A stretch of 64,000 nt of DNA, taken from contig NZ_CANMUW010000001.1 of NCBI RefSeq assembly GCF_947501225.1, forward strand, positions 620,001 through 684,000. The letters are read 5' to 3'. Position numbers and translations under genes: made by a program. The DNA comes from an uncultured Shewanella sp. (GTDB lineage: Bacteria; Pseudomonadota; Gammaproteobacteria; Enterobacterales; Shewanellaceae). Below the pieces are notes generated by a model. It was not told where the DNA came from and did not search any database. It worked only from the letters and a program-made list of their open reading frames with translations. Of this stretch, positions 46,207 to 55,107 are shown piece after piece; within the stretch, counting starts at the first letter, position 1; each line of letters opens with the position of its first letter.

Positions 46207-46222
46207 ACACTATATATGGTGT
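46207..46222. promoter_or_regulatory. NrdR box 2 (proximal)
   Basis: ACACTATATATGGTGT matches the NrdR consensus at 15 of 16 positions, 34 bases before the nrdD start. Confidence 0.9.
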
Positions 46223-46255
46223 TAAATTCGGCGTCACTTGAGGAGATATTAAACA

Positions 46256-48373
46256 ATGCCAGTGGTTATAAAGCGGGATGGTTACCGCACGCCTTTTGAC
46301 GAAACAAGGATTAGAGACGCTGTCTCGGCTGCAGCAAACTCGGCAGGTATTGATGATAATGACTATGCTGCTCAGGTAGCTAAAAAAGTGGCGCAGAGCG
46401 TTGCAGATATGCCTGAAGTTGATATCCATCACCTTCAGGATGTCGTCGAAAATCAGCTGATGGAGGGGCCCTATAAATCCCTCGCTCGTGTGTATATTGA
46501 GTATCGACATGACAGAGATCTGCACCGTGAAACCAGCAGTCGTTTGAATCAGGAGATTCGTGGCCTGGTCGAACAGAGTAATGCCGCCCTGCTCAACGAG
46601 AATGCCAATAAAGATTCGAAAGTGATCCCGACTCAACGTGATCTGCTGGCCGGCATTGTTGCCAAGCATTATGCTACGCGCCACATACTGCCCAAGGACG
46701 TGGTTGCGGCCCATGAGTCCGGCGAGATCCATTATCATGATCTGGATTACGCGCCATTTTTCCCTATGTTCAACTGTATGTTGATCGATCTTGCCGGCAT
46801 GTTGACCAATGGCTTTAAGATGGGCAACGCCGAGATCGAGACGCCAAAGTCTATCTCGACTGCGACCGCGGTGACCGCGCAGATCATCGCCCAGGTGGCC
46901 AGCCATATCTATGGTGGTACCACGATAAACCGTATCGATGAGGTGTTAGCACCGTTCGTAGCAAAGAGCTATGACAAACACTATCAGGTCGCATTGACCT
47001 GGGGTATCACAGATGCCAAGGCATTTGCGATCACTCAGACAGAGAAAGAGTGTCACGATGCCTTCCAGTCACTGGAATATGAAGTGAACACCTTGCACAC
47101 GGCAAATGGCCAGACGCCTTTTGTGACCTTCGGTTTTGGCTTGGGAACATCCTGGGAATCTCGTCTGATCCAAGAATCAATGATGAAGGTACGTATCGCA
47201 GGTTTAGGCAAGAACCGTAAGACTGCGGTATTCCCTAAGTTGGTCTTCGCGATTCGCGACGGTATCAACCATAAAGATGGCGATTGTAACTATGATATCA
47301 AACGTCTGGCCCTTAAGTGCGCCAGCACCCGGATGTACCCTGATATCCTTAACTACGAGCAGGTAGAGAAGGTTACCGGTTCATTCAAGACACCTATGGG
47401 TTGTCGTAGTTTCCTCGGAACTTACGAGGAAGAGGGGGAGCTGATCCATGAAGGACGTAACAACTTAGGTGTGGTGAGTCTTAACCTGCCCCGTGTAGCG
47501 CTCGAGGCCAATGGCGATGAGGCTGAGTTTTACCGCATACTAGACCAACGTCTGCTCATTGCCCGTAAAGCCTTAGACACCCGTATTGAACGTTTAGAAG
47601 GCGTAAAAGCCAGAGTGGCGCCGATTCTTTATATGGAAGGTGCCTGTGGTGTCCGCTTGCGTGCCGATGATGATATCTCGACGATCTTCAAAAATGGGCG
47701 TGCTTCTATCTCCTTGGGCTATATCGGTTTACATGAAACCATTAATGCCCTATATGGTACCGATAAGCACCTTTATGACTGCGAAGTCTTGCGCGAAAAA
47801 GCGATCGCTCTGGTCGAGTATATGAAAGCAGCGACGGTGAAGTGGAAAGAGGAGTCCGGCTATGGTTTCAGCCTCTACAGCACGCCGAGTGAAAACCTCT
47901 GTAGCCGTTTCTGTAAGCTGGATACTAAGATCTTCGGTGTCGTGGAAGGTGTTACCCAGAAAGGTTATTACACCAATAGCTTCCATCTGGATGTTGAGAA
48001 AGCGGTTAATCCGTACGATAAGCTTGATTTTGAATTGCCTTATCCGGCCTTGGCCAACGGCGGGTTTATCTGTTATGGCGAGTACCCTAACATGCAGAAT
48101 AATCTCGAAGCATTAGAGGATGTCTGGGATTATAGCTACAGTCGTGTGCCGTATTACGGAACTAACACGCCAATCGATGAGTGTTACGATTGTGGTTACA
48201 CAGGTGAGTTCGAGTGTACCAGTAAAGGCTTTACCTGCCCTAAGTGTGGCAACCATGAGCCGAGTCGGGTTTCGGTGACGCGACGTGTTTGTGGTTACCT
48301 GGGAAGTCCCGATGCCCGCCCATTTAACCATGGTAAGCAAGAGGAAGTTAAAAGACGAGTGAAGCACCTCTGA
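46256..48373 (+). CDS. nrdD: Anaerobic ribonucleoside-triphosphate reductase
   Basis: Class III reductase, 705 residues, making dNTPs without oxygen with a glycyl radical installed by NrdG. It has an N-terminal ATP-cone (VVIKRDGYRTPFDETRIRDA, residues 3-22, the dATP/ATP switch), catalytic-core GEIHYHDLDYAPFFPMFNC, a C-terminal zinc site of two cysteine pairs (CYDCGY, CPKCGN) and the glycyl-radical motif RRVCGYLG (Gly680; E. coli Gly681). GAGGAG lies upstream of ATG 46256. NrdR and FNR-type sites occupy the promoter. Confidence 0.97.
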   Translation: MPVVIKRDGYRTPFDETRIRDAVSAAANSAGIDDNDYAAQVAKKVAQSVADMPEVDIHHLQDVVENQLMEGPYKSLARVYIEYRHDRDLHRETSSRLNQEIRGLVEQSNAALLNENANKDSKVIPTQRDLLAGIVAKHYATRHILPKDVVAAHESGEIHYHDLDYAPFFPMFNCMLIDLAGMLTNGFKMGNAEIETPKSISTATAVTAQIIAQVASHIYGGTTINRIDEVLAPFVAKSYDKHYQVALTWGITDAKAFAITQTEKECHDAFQSLEYEVNTLHTANGQTPFVTFGFGLGTSWESRLIQESMMKVRIAGLGKNRKTAVFPKLVFAIRDGINHKDGDCNYDIKRLALKCASTRMYPDILNYEQVEKVTGSFKTPMGCRSFLGTYEEEGELIHEGRNNLGVVSLNLPRVALEANGDEAEFYRILDQRLLIARKALDTRIERLEGVKARVAPILYMEGACGVRLRADDDISTIFKNGRASISLGYIGLHETINALYGTDKHLYDCEVLREKAIALVEYMKAATVKWKEESGYGFSLYSTPSENLCSRFCKLDTKIFGVVEGVTQKGYYTNSFHLDVEKAVNPYDKLDFELPYPALANGGFICYGEYPNMQNNLEALEDVWDYSYSRVPYYGTNTPIDECYDCGYTGEFECTSKGFTCPKCGNHEPSRVSVTRRVCGYLGSPDARPFNHGKQEEVKRRVKHL

Positions 48374-48404
48374 TTTGTTTCACCTGATTGACCCGTCCTC
48401 TAAA

Positions 48405-48437
48405 GACGCAACTGACCCTGGTCTGTTGCGTCATTTT
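48405..48437 (+). terminator. Hairpin between nrdD and nrdG (possible partial terminator)
   Basis: GACGCAAC pairs with GTTGCGTC over a 12-base loop, followed by ATTTTTACTTTT. It may lower nrdG expression relative to nrdD. Confidence 0.6.
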
Positions 48438-48524
48438 TACTTTTGAAATTTGTGTTGTGTTACCGCTTCGGCATCTGCGTTGAAATTCTAGACAGTACAA
48501 AGATTAAAACCCCAAGGTATCACT

Positions 48525-48998
48525 ATGAATTACCACCAATATTACCCCGTCGATGTGATTAATGGACCCGGTACCCGGGCTAGTCTGTTCGTTTCCGGCT
48601 GTGAGCATCAGTGCCGTGGTTGCTATAATCAGTCGACCTGGAAACCATGCAGTGGTCACGAGTTCGATCAGGCGATGCAAGATCGGGTATTGAGCGATCT
48701 GAAAGATACCCGTATCAAACGCAGGGGGCTGTCCCTTTCCGGAGGCGACCCGCTGCACCCTGCAAACCTGGCTTCGATTCTTACTCTGGTAAAAAGGGTT
48801 AAGGCAGAATGCCCGGATAAAGATATCTGGTTATGGACCGGGTACCTGCTGGGCGAGTTAGATGATGCTCAGCGAGCCGTGATTGAGTATATTGACGTTG
48901 TGGTCGACGGTAAGTTTGAACAGGATCTCGCCGATCCTGGTTTACTGTTTCGCGGCAGCAGTAATCAGGTTATTCACTATCTGACACAAAAGCGATAA
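48525..48998 (+). CDS. nrdG: Anaerobic reductase-activating protein NrdG (radical SAM)
   Basis: A 157-residue radical SAM activase that forms the glycyl radical in NrdD. The 4Fe-4S motif CEHQCRGC (Cys26, Cys30, Cys33) is CxxxCxxC, followed by LSGGDPLHPAN, the SAM-binding GGDP turn. The size equals E. coli NrdG (154). AAGG lies 7 bases before ATG 48525. The gene follows nrdD by about 150 bases, likely in one transcript with an attenuating hairpin in between. Confidence 0.96.
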   Translation: MNYHQYYPVDVINGPGTRASLFVSGCEHQCRGCYNQSTWKPCSGHEFDQAMQDRVLSDLKDTRIKRRGLSLSGGDPLHPANLASILTLVKRVKAECPDKDIWLWTGYLLGELDDAQRAVIEYIDVVVDGKFEQDLADPGLLFRGSSNQVIHYLTQKR

Positions 48999-49052
48999 CC
49001 GTCCAGGGCAAGATGCTGTTATAATATGGGCCAACAGATTAAAGCAATTATA

Positions 49053-49078
49053 AAAAACAGCTGTCATAGCTGTTTTTG
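49053..49078 (+). terminator. Terminator after nrdG
   Basis: AAAAACAGCT, loop GTCAT, AGCTGTTTTT, directly upstream of yibL. Confidence 0.88.
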
Positions 49079-49107
49079 CATTTATAGAACTATTTTAAGG
49101 CAAGAGC

Positions 49108-49464
49108 ATGAATTTAAAAGAAGAGCTTCATGGACTTAGCGACAAGCTAGAGCAGTTTCGTCGCAAATTAGCCGCAGCAGAAAAGCGTGGTGATAAAGGG
49201 GTCATGTTGCAATTTCAACAAGAGATAAACAAGGTCACTAAGCGAATCGCCAGTGTTAAGGCACAGCAGACCCGTGAGCTGAGCAAGAAGGGTGGCAGTG
49301 TTGCCAGCATGAAGTTTAACCGTGTTCTGACAAAGGCTGAGCAGGCAGACATGGGTAAGCTGAAGAAGTCGGTGAGAGGTTTGGTAGTGGTTCACCCTAT
49401 GACGGCCCTGGGTCGTGAGATGGGGATCACTCAGGTGACAGGCTTTGCACCAAAAGAATTTTAA
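49108..49464 (+). CDS. yibL: YibL family ribosome-associated protein
   Basis: A 118-residue protein of a coiled-coil half (residues 1-60) and a conserved end: KAEQADMGKLKKSVRGLVVV then HPMTALGREMG are identical to remembered E. coli YibL. YibL associates with ribosomes; its role is not defined. AAGGCAAGAGC precedes the ATG. Single gene between a terminator and ribA's promoter region. Confidence 0.92.
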   Translation: MNLKEELHGLSDKLEQFRRKLAAAEKRGDKGVMLQFQQEINKVTKRIASVKAQQTRELSKKGGSVASMKFNRVLTKAEQADMGKLKKSVRGLVVVHPMTALGREMGITQVTGFAPKEF

Positions 49465-49764
49465 TTACTGAGTCATTTACCCAACCGCAATTATTCAATA
49501 GTGAGCGACTTCAAATTATTTTGTTGTCGCCACGCGTATCCTTCGTACGCTGGCGTTGTGAGTCAACTATCATTTAAGATGAATCAATAGCCGATTAAAT
49601 TGCTGGGGTATTTCACTTAAAGGTAAAAACACATAAAATACTCCGCCTGAGTTCGAGATAGAATAAATAGTTGTTGTTGAGTTCATTTCATCAGTAGGTA
49701 TAGATCTCGTTGTATTTTCTGGATTGTCGTCGTCTCAGGGAAAGAGAGTCGTTAAGGTTATTTC
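49465..49764. other. Intergenic region upstream of ribA
   Basis: 300 bases. A hairpin at 49528-49555 (CGCCA/TGGCG and GCGTA/TACGC separated by one bulged base) without a T-run is the only structure seen. I looked for an FMN riboswitch and do not see its conserved blocks. Confidence 0.45.
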
Positions 49765-50382
49765 ATGTCGATTAAGTATATCGCTTCTTCAAAGCTGCCC
49801 ACACCATGGGGCGTATTTATCATGCATGGTTTCGAAGATTCCGATACAGGAAAAGAGCATGTGGCGCTGACCTTTGGTACGCTAGATGCAAACACCCCGA
49901 TTTTAGGTCGCATTCACTCCGAATGTTTAACCGGTGATGCCCTGTTCAGTTTACGTTGTGATTGTGGTTTTCAGCTTCAAACCGCGATGCAAAATATTGC
50001 CGAAGCCGGCCAGGGCTTTATCCTTTACCTTCGCCAGGAGGGACGTGGCATCGGCTTGCTCAATAAGATCCGGGCCTATGAGCTGCAGGATGACGGTGCC
50101 AACACCGTTGAGGCTAACGAGAGACTTGGTTTTCCCGCCGATATGCGAAAATACGATATGATTTTACCTATGATGGAGAAGATCGGTATCAAGCAGGTCA
50201 AGCTGATGACCAATAACCCGCGTAAAGTTAAGGCGATGAAAGAGCTGGGTATCGAAGTCGTCGAGCGGGTACCGCTTCAGGTAGGAAAGAACCGTTATAA
50301 CGAAGGTTATCTGAAGACTAAGTCGACCGAGCTTGGGCATATGATGACCGAATATCATTTCTCCGCTGAAGAGAAAGAGTAA
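49765..50382 (+). CDS. ribA: GTP cyclohydrolase II
   Basis: First enzyme of riboflavin synthesis, opening GTP to the diaminopyrimidine. 205 residues; E. coli RibA has 196. The zinc ligands Cys54, Cys65 and Cys67 fall in [15 protein letters not shown], and the signature [14 protein letters not shown] (residues about 89-102) binds the phosphates. [20 protein letters not shown] is a conserved late block. The gene has no rib neighbour. Confidence 0.96.
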   Translation: MSIKYIASSKLPTPWGVFIMHGFEDSDTGKEHVALTFGTLDANTPILGRIHSECLTGDALFSLRCDCGFQLQTAMQNIAEAGQGFILYLRQEGRGIGLLNKIRAYELQDDGANTVEANERLGFPADMRKYDMILPMMEKIGIKQVKLMTNNPRKVKAMKELGIEVVERVPLQVGKNRYNEGYLKTKSTELGHMMTEYHFSAEEKE

Positions 50383-50420
50383 GTTTTGCTGTAGATTTTC
50401 CCATCACCTCCCGTTATATT

Positions 50421-50462
50421 CAGAACCATAATTATAAAGTCCACATCCTATTTATGGTTCTG
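50421..50462 (+). promoter_or_regulatory. Hairpin enclosing the start codon of the next gene
   Basis: CAGAACCATAA (50421-50431) and TTATGGTTCTG (50452-50462) are perfect 11-base inverted repeats over a 20-base loop. The second arm holds the ATG at 50454, so the mRNA can hide its start codon. Confidence 0.65.
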
Positions 50463-51272
50463 AAAAAAGCTTGTTGCATCATTGCCTTGACCCTTTTCCT
50501 CTCCTCGTTTGTTTATGGTGAAGAAGATTTTACCCATTACGCTTTTGCCAACTATCTTGGCAGTGGCCTCTATAGAACCTCGGGGCAAAATGCGACCGTA
50601 GTCAACTTGCCCTTTAGCTTCGAGCTCAAAAATAATGCTACCGAAACTGTGTTGCTGCGAGCGCCGGTCTTCCTTGGTTTTTTCAACTTTAAGTGGAGCG
50701 ATGTGCCGGAGGGGGATCTGCCCTCCAGCGTAGGGACTATGACTTTCACCCCGGGGATAGAGTACCGGGTACGCAGCTCCGACAGATATGAGTTTCAAAG
50801 CTATTTCGATCTTGGCTATGGAAAGAACTTTACCACGGGAACCGATGTGGCAATCATGTCCGCCGGTGTCTCCAGTCTGCTCGATCTGGAGTTTAAGCAG
50901 ACGCGGCCCAGATGGGTGAATCGTCTCTATTTTGCGGGGTACAGAAGCTTCGATGGTGAGCAGAAGGAGACCTATTCGGCCCTGCAGTCGGGGCTCGATA
51001 TCGGTACCGATATTCACTGGCGATGGAGCTGGCTGGATGTCGATGTCGAACCTCGTGTGTTTGCCGTAGGCTACTGGTACTTCGATAAGCTTAGAATTGC
51101 CACCCCGTTTGGTGAAGATGTGCTGGTTTCCAATAGTTTAGAGGTTGGCGCGACCCTGGCGTTTTCGAAACCCATTCTCTGGGAATGGATGGGGATAGAC
51201 AGGTTGGGTTTAAGTGTCAGGGCTGGTGATGGGGTTCAGGCCTGGCGCCTGATATTCGAGTTTCCTATTTAA
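50454..51272 (+). CDS. Outer-membrane beta-barrel protein (possible solitary autotransporter-type barrel)
   Basis: A 272-residue protein with a signal peptide (MVLKKACCIIALTLFLSSFVYG, cut near E23) and about twelve amphipathic strands (FANYLGSGLYRTSG, LLRAPVFLGFF, GLSVRAGDGVQAWRLIFEFP) with a hydrophobic C-terminus, like an integral outer-membrane barrel. It resembles the Pfam group of solitary autotransporter barrels in Vibrio and Shewanella, but no passenger domain is present. The role is unknown. A hairpin may control its translation. Confidence 0.72.
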   Translation: MVLKKACCIIALTLFLSSFVYGEEDFTHYAFANYLGSGLYRTSGQNATVVNLPFSFELKNNATETVLLRAPVFLGFFNFKWSDVPEGDLPSSVGTMTFTPGIEYRVRSSDRYEFQSYFDLGYGKNFTTGTDVAIMSAGVSSLLDLEFKQTRPRWVNRLYFAGYRSFDGEQKETYSALQSGLDIGTDIHWRWSWLDVDVEPRVFAVGYWYFDKLRIATPFGEDVLVSNSLEVGATLAFSKPILWEWMGIDRLGLSVRAGDGVQAWRLIFEFPI

Positions 51273-51303
51273 CGGGATACACATTAAGTTTTGCTTCGCT
51301 TAG

Positions 51304-52191
51304 TTAATCTAAATTGTCTTTAAGATAATCCAGAAAAACCCTTATCTTAGGAGAGATAAGCTCCCTGTTTAAATATAGGGCATAGGTTGAGCTCAAGCTT
51401 TCATAGGGGCTGAATATGTGTTGGTCCAGTAAGTGGATTAGGCTGCCATTTTTAAGCTCTTCGCGGACAGCCCATAGCGGCATCAAGGCAAGGCCTGCAT
51501 GATTTAGCAGTAGCTGTTTCTGACCATTGACGGAGTTTACCGTCACAGCATCTTTAATCGATAGTTTTCTGGCCTTGTTATCCATCAGGTACCAGTCTCG
51601 CCATCCTGTATAGCCGTAACTGATACAGTCAAAATCGGTTAAATCTTCGGGGCCACAGGGGCTGCCATGTTTGGCCTGGTATTGTGGGCTGGAGCAAAGC
51701 AAAAAGTTGTTGTCAGCAAGTTTTCGGGCGATAAGGTTTGAGTCCGGCAATCTACCACTTCGAATGGCAATATCCACGTTCTCCTCAACCAGATCGATAA
51801 CACGCTCGGTGAGTTCCAGCTCTATCTTTATATCGGGGTACTGCATAATAAAAGCAGGGATCAGAGGAAGTACGCAGCTTTCGCCGAACCCGACAGTCAT
51901 GCTGATTTTCAGGGAGCCTTTAGGATTTTGCTGCAGATCATTTACCGCTCTGTGTGCTTCATCGAGTTCTGAGACGATTCGTTGAGAATACTGATAATAG
52001 GTTAACCCCGCCTCAGTCAGTCCTATGTTGCGTGTGGTGCGATTAAGCAGGCTTATTCCCAACTCCTTCTCTAACGCGATAAGTTGACGGGATATCGATG
52101 AGGGCTGCACATCGAATACCCGGCTGGCTTCAGTGATACTTCCCTTTTCGACGACACAATTAAAGTAGTGCAGTCTGGTTATCATGCTCAT
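51304..52191 (-). CDS. LysR-family regulator
   Basis: A 295-residue LysR protein with an N-terminal HTH (ITRLHYFNCVVEKGSITEAS, then QPSSISRQLIALEKELGISL) and the usual effector domain. The start chosen, ATG 52191, begins MSMITRLHYF; 21 more codons are open upstream, up to 52254. It is divergent from a medium-chain oxidoreductase 143 bases away, its probable target. The subgroup resembles DmlR/PecT-like regulators of quinone reductases. Confidence 0.88.
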   Translation of the reverse strand: MSMITRLHYFNCVVEKGSITEASRVFDVQPSSISRQLIALEKELGISLLNRTTRNIGLTEAGLTYYQYSQRIVSELDEAHRAVNDLQQNPKGSLKISMTVGFGESCVLPLIPAFIMQYPDIKIELELTERVIDLVEENVDIAIRSGRLPDSNLIARKLADNNFLLCSSPQYQAKHGSPCGPEDLTDFDCISYGYTGWRDWYLMDNKARKLSIKDAVTVNSVNGQKQLLLNHAGLALMPLWAVREELKNGSLIHLLDQHIFSPYESLSSTYALYLNRELISPKIRVFLDYLKDNLD

Positions 52192-52334
52192 ATTGATATG
52201 CTTCTGTTGGATCATCGCAGCAGCTAGCCTAGAGTGTTTTTGCTCAAAAGGCAAAGCAGGTTTGTTTTGCGGGTTGTGGTTGGTTCAAAGTGCAATGAAT
52301 AGAATAGCCCCACTGACTATTTGAGGGCACAAAC

Positions 52335-53312
52335 ATGAAAGCGATGATAATAAAACAACTGGGTTCGAGTGAGCAGTTTGAACTTGCCGAGAAGGCAACA
52401 CCTGCAGTGAAAGCCGGGCATATGCTGGTGGAGGTAAAGGCGAGCAGTGTTAATCCGTTAGATACCATGCTGCGCTCCAGCGATACTCCCTGGTCTGCTA
52501 ATTTGCCTGAAATTTTGCATGGCGATGTGTCCGGCATAGTGACCGAAGTTGCCGATGATGTGAGCCGTTTTAAGGTCGGTGATGAGGTATATGGTTGTGC
52601 GGGAGGCATCGCGGGTATCGATGGTGCGTTGGCCGAGTTTATGCTGGTAGATGCTGAGCTGATGGCACACAAGCCGAAAAGCTTGACCATGAAAGAGGCG
52701 GCGGCTCTGCCTCTGGTTTCCATTACGGCATGGGAAGCATTGCAACATAAGCTGGCTGTAAAAAGCGGCGACAATGTACTTATTCATGGGGCGACCGGCG
52801 GAGTGGGTCATATCGCAATCCAGTTAGCCAAATATTTTGGCGCCGATGTGACGGCAACCTCTATGCCGAAGAATATGGCCGTAGCCGCAACGTTAGGAGC
52901 GGATAATCTGGTCAACGTGGCCGAGCAAAGTGTGAAGGAATATGTCGATCAATATACCGGTGGTGCAGGTTTCGACGCTGTTTTCGATACCGTGGCCGGC
53001 GACAATATTCAGCGTAGTTTCGAGGCGGCCCGGTTTAATGGCGCCGTGGCGACGACCCTGCCAATTGAAAATGTATTACAGGTGGCACTAAAGAGCTTGA
53101 GTTTTCACAGCGTATTGATGCTGATCCCACTGGTTGAGGGGATAAACAGAAGATCTCATGGTGAGATCCTGACCAAAATCGCCGAGCTGGTCGACCTGGG
53201 TATCGTTAAGCCGCTGCTGGATGACTCTGATTTCACCATCTGGGAGGTTGCAAAAGCTCATGCCAGATTAGAGTCAGGCGAAGCGGTCGGTAAAATTGCG
53301 TTAACGGCCTAA
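52335..53312 (+). CDS. Medium-chain (quinone) oxidoreductase, zinc-independent
   Basis: A 325-residue enzyme of the quinone oxidoreductase type (PF08240 GroES-like then Rossmann). MKAMIIKQLGSSEQFEL at the start, SSVNPLDTMLRS, HGDVSGIVTEV and the nucleotide motif VLIHGATGGVGHIAIQLAKYFGA. Zinc ligands are absent. It probably reduces quinones or enones with NADPH. A LysR gene lies divergent; a terminator follows. Confidence 0.92.
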   Translation: MKAMIIKQLGSSEQFELAEKATPAVKAGHMLVEVKASSVNPLDTMLRSSDTPWSANLPEILHGDVSGIVTEVADDVSRFKVGDEVYGCAGGIAGIDGALAEFMLVDAELMAHKPKSLTMKEAAALPLVSITAWEALQHKLAVKSGDNVLIHGATGGVGHIAIQLAKYFGADVTATSMPKNMAVAATLGADNLVNVAEQSVKEYVDQYTGGAGFDAVFDTVAGDNIQRSFEAARFNGAVATTLPIENVLQVALKSLSFHSVLMLIPLVEGINRRSHGEILTKIAELVDLGIVKPLLDDSDFTIWEVAKAHARLESGEAVGKIALTA

Positions 53313-53322
53313 AGCGGATGAG

Positions 53323-53350
53323 GGAGAGTCAGGCGATTGGACTCTCCTTT
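53323..53350 (+). terminator. Terminator after the oxidoreductase gene
   Basis: GGAGAGTC pairs with GACTCTCC over a 9-base loop, with a short TTT tail. Confidence 0.65.
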
Positions 53351-53377
53351 ACCTGCTAACGAAATATTGGCTCAAGC

Positions 53378-54910
53378 TTACCCTTCACATTGACTCTTTC
53401 CCGATTGGTAGCAGCTTGGTTCGCGCGGGCAAACGGCCCCTCTGGAGCAGATAACTCTTGCTTCCGAATCTATGCCTCGCTCTACCCAGTTGATATTGAG
53501 GATCTTTGCCACGCTCATCAACTCATTCTTGATAGTGCCTGGAATTGATGCCGAGCCGCCGTGAGCCACGCAGGCCTGCTTCAGATCCGATGCAATTGAA
53601 AGCGCATCACCACCCTGTGCTTCGATGGCGGGGTTGAGATCGATGCCGGCGCAAAGTACATGATTGTTACCGGCGAGATCCTCAACTTTTATCGACTCGC
53701 AGCAGTAGATCCTGGGTTCATTTTCGACATTGAGTATCGAGATCTGCGCCGATGTGCCAGTTGTCGGCTCATTGATCATTCGAAATACCGCCCAGTGCTG
53801 ACAGGGATCCTGGACCTGCCTCATGTTGCCCCATGGCAGTGGTATGCCGTTTCCTCGATATACCGCTTTGAGTTTACCCGGCGCATAGGCATCGAAGTAG
53901 TGCCAATGAGGGTAAGGAGAGACGACGGTCATTCTGCGCATGGCAACCGAAGCCGATACACCCAGCTGTTTATGTACGTCAATCTCATAACCGTGGCGAT
54001 CCAGTAGCTGCCTGAATGGCACCTTAGGGCAGAGCAGGGCACCGGCAAAGAAACTTGATTCAAAGTCACGCCAGGCATGGAGAATATCTTGTGCGTTAAC
54101 GGTAGAAGATTGGGGGACCCCCGAATCGACATCTGCACTGATCTGGCTTCGACCTGTGGTTAATACAGACTTCAGCCCATCTTTGTTGTGCAGCACGCAG
54201 TGGCCGATATGGACGGCGAGATCGTATTTGAGTCTGATAGGTGTCGTCCTGAGTTGTTCATTGACATAGATGGTTGACGGTGGCTCGAAGAAAGAGGTAA
54301 CAAGTTGACTGGAGGTGACCCCCATCTCGTCGACAACATCGTGAGGTGTATCGTTAACCCATTTTATCGAAAGCCCCAAACCTTTTGCGATATCCATCAG
54401 GTCTTCAACCGCAAGTGGCATGCGCTTTTGGCCTATCTCTTCGGCTGCACGTTCGAGATCCGGAAAGTGATTCTGATGGTGTTCCTGGTGAGCACGGATC
54501 AGCAGGTGAGCAAATTGACGACCGGTGATACCGGTTTGAGATAGCATTTCCGGAATAGCGATTTGCAAAATATCTTTCGAGAACAGGAAGCTTGGCTCTA
54601 AAGCCATGCCGCTAATTCCGCCTCGCCTGCCTTTTTGCGGTGTTATGGCCTGCTCTTCGGGAACATCGTCTAAGAACCAATCGACCTCTTTTTGAAATAC
54701 TGCGGCAATAACGGCCATCATGCCCGCGCTGGGTACCCGCTTCCCTCTCTCAATCATAGAGAGGTAGGAGACCGACGGAGCCGAATCTGCATCGACGCGA
54801 ACACATCGTGCGGACAGATCTTCCATAGTCAAATGATTACGTTTTCTCAGGTTTCTTATCTTAGTCCCCAGAAAATGTGATTTTCTCATTAAGCTTTGGT
54901 TATTGCGCAT
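53378..54910 (-). CDS. ScfR/RamB-like XRE-family regulator
   Basis: A 510-residue regulator: an XRE helix-turn-helix (residues 10-75, LGTKIRNLRKRNHLTMEDL), a long middle with a degenerate ImmA/IrrE segment (LKYDLAVHIGHCVLHNKDG; the usual HExxH is lost), and a C-terminal cysteine block CSRGAVCPREPSC...C (C-x5-C-x5-C-x6-C). This architecture is that of short-chain fatty acyl regulators (RamB, PccR, MccR), which sense acyl-CoA-type ligands and control acetate or propionate and glyoxylate genes. Start ATG 54910 is uncertain (no ribosome site; ATG 54889 is an alternative). It is divergent from a malate-synthase-domain gene and has three phased repeats at its start. Confidence 0.82.
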   Translation of the reverse strand: MRNNQSLMRKSHFLGTKIRNLRKRNHLTMEDLSARCVRVDADSAPSVSYLSMIERGKRVPSAGMMAVIAAVFQKEVDWFLDDVPEEQAITPQKGRRGGISGMALEPSFLFSKDILQIAIPEMLSQTGITGRQFAHLLIRAHQEHHQNHFPDLERAAEEIGQKRMPLAVEDLMDIAKGLGLSIKWVNDTPHDVVDEMGVTSSQLVTSFFEPPSTIYVNEQLRTTPIRLKYDLAVHIGHCVLHNKDGLKSVLTTGRSQISADVDSGVPQSSTVNAQDILHAWRDFESSFFAGALLCPKVPFRQLLDRHGYEIDVHKQLGVSASVAMRRMTVVSPYPHWHYFDAYAPGKLKAVYRGNGIPLPWGNMRQVQDPCQHWAVFRMINEPTTGTSAQISILNVENEPRIYCCESIKVEDLAGNNHVLCAGIDLNPAIEAQGGDALSIASDLKQACVAHGGSASIPGTIKNELMSVAKILNINWVERGIDSEARVICSRGAVCPREPSCYQSGKSQCEG

Positions 54911-54912
54911 TT

Positions 54913-54949
54913 TGTAAAATTCACAGTGTAAAATTTTAATTGTGAAATT
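54913..54949. promoter_or_regulatory. Triple 9-base direct repeat with 14-bp period
   Basis: TGTAAAATT at 54913 and 54927 and TGTGAAATT at 54941 recur exactly every 14 bp, beginning 3 bases upstream of the ScfR start codon; they probably are binding sites of that regulator or an iteron-like control site. Confidence 0.6.
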
Positions 54950-55107
54950 GTAGTTAAAAATTCGCTAGACTACAAATTAAGCAATCGGAGAAGAGTATTC
55001 ATGTGGAATATCGGGATATATATGAAATAACGATATCCAAAATGTTTCTCTATACTTTTGTAAATAATGGAAAATTTAACTAAAAGGCGAGTTAAGAGGA
55101 TAAGGCT

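Noticed and set aside
49465..49764. FMN riboswitch upstream of ribA
   Set aside because: The conserved FMN-element blocks are not present; only a simple hairpin is seen.
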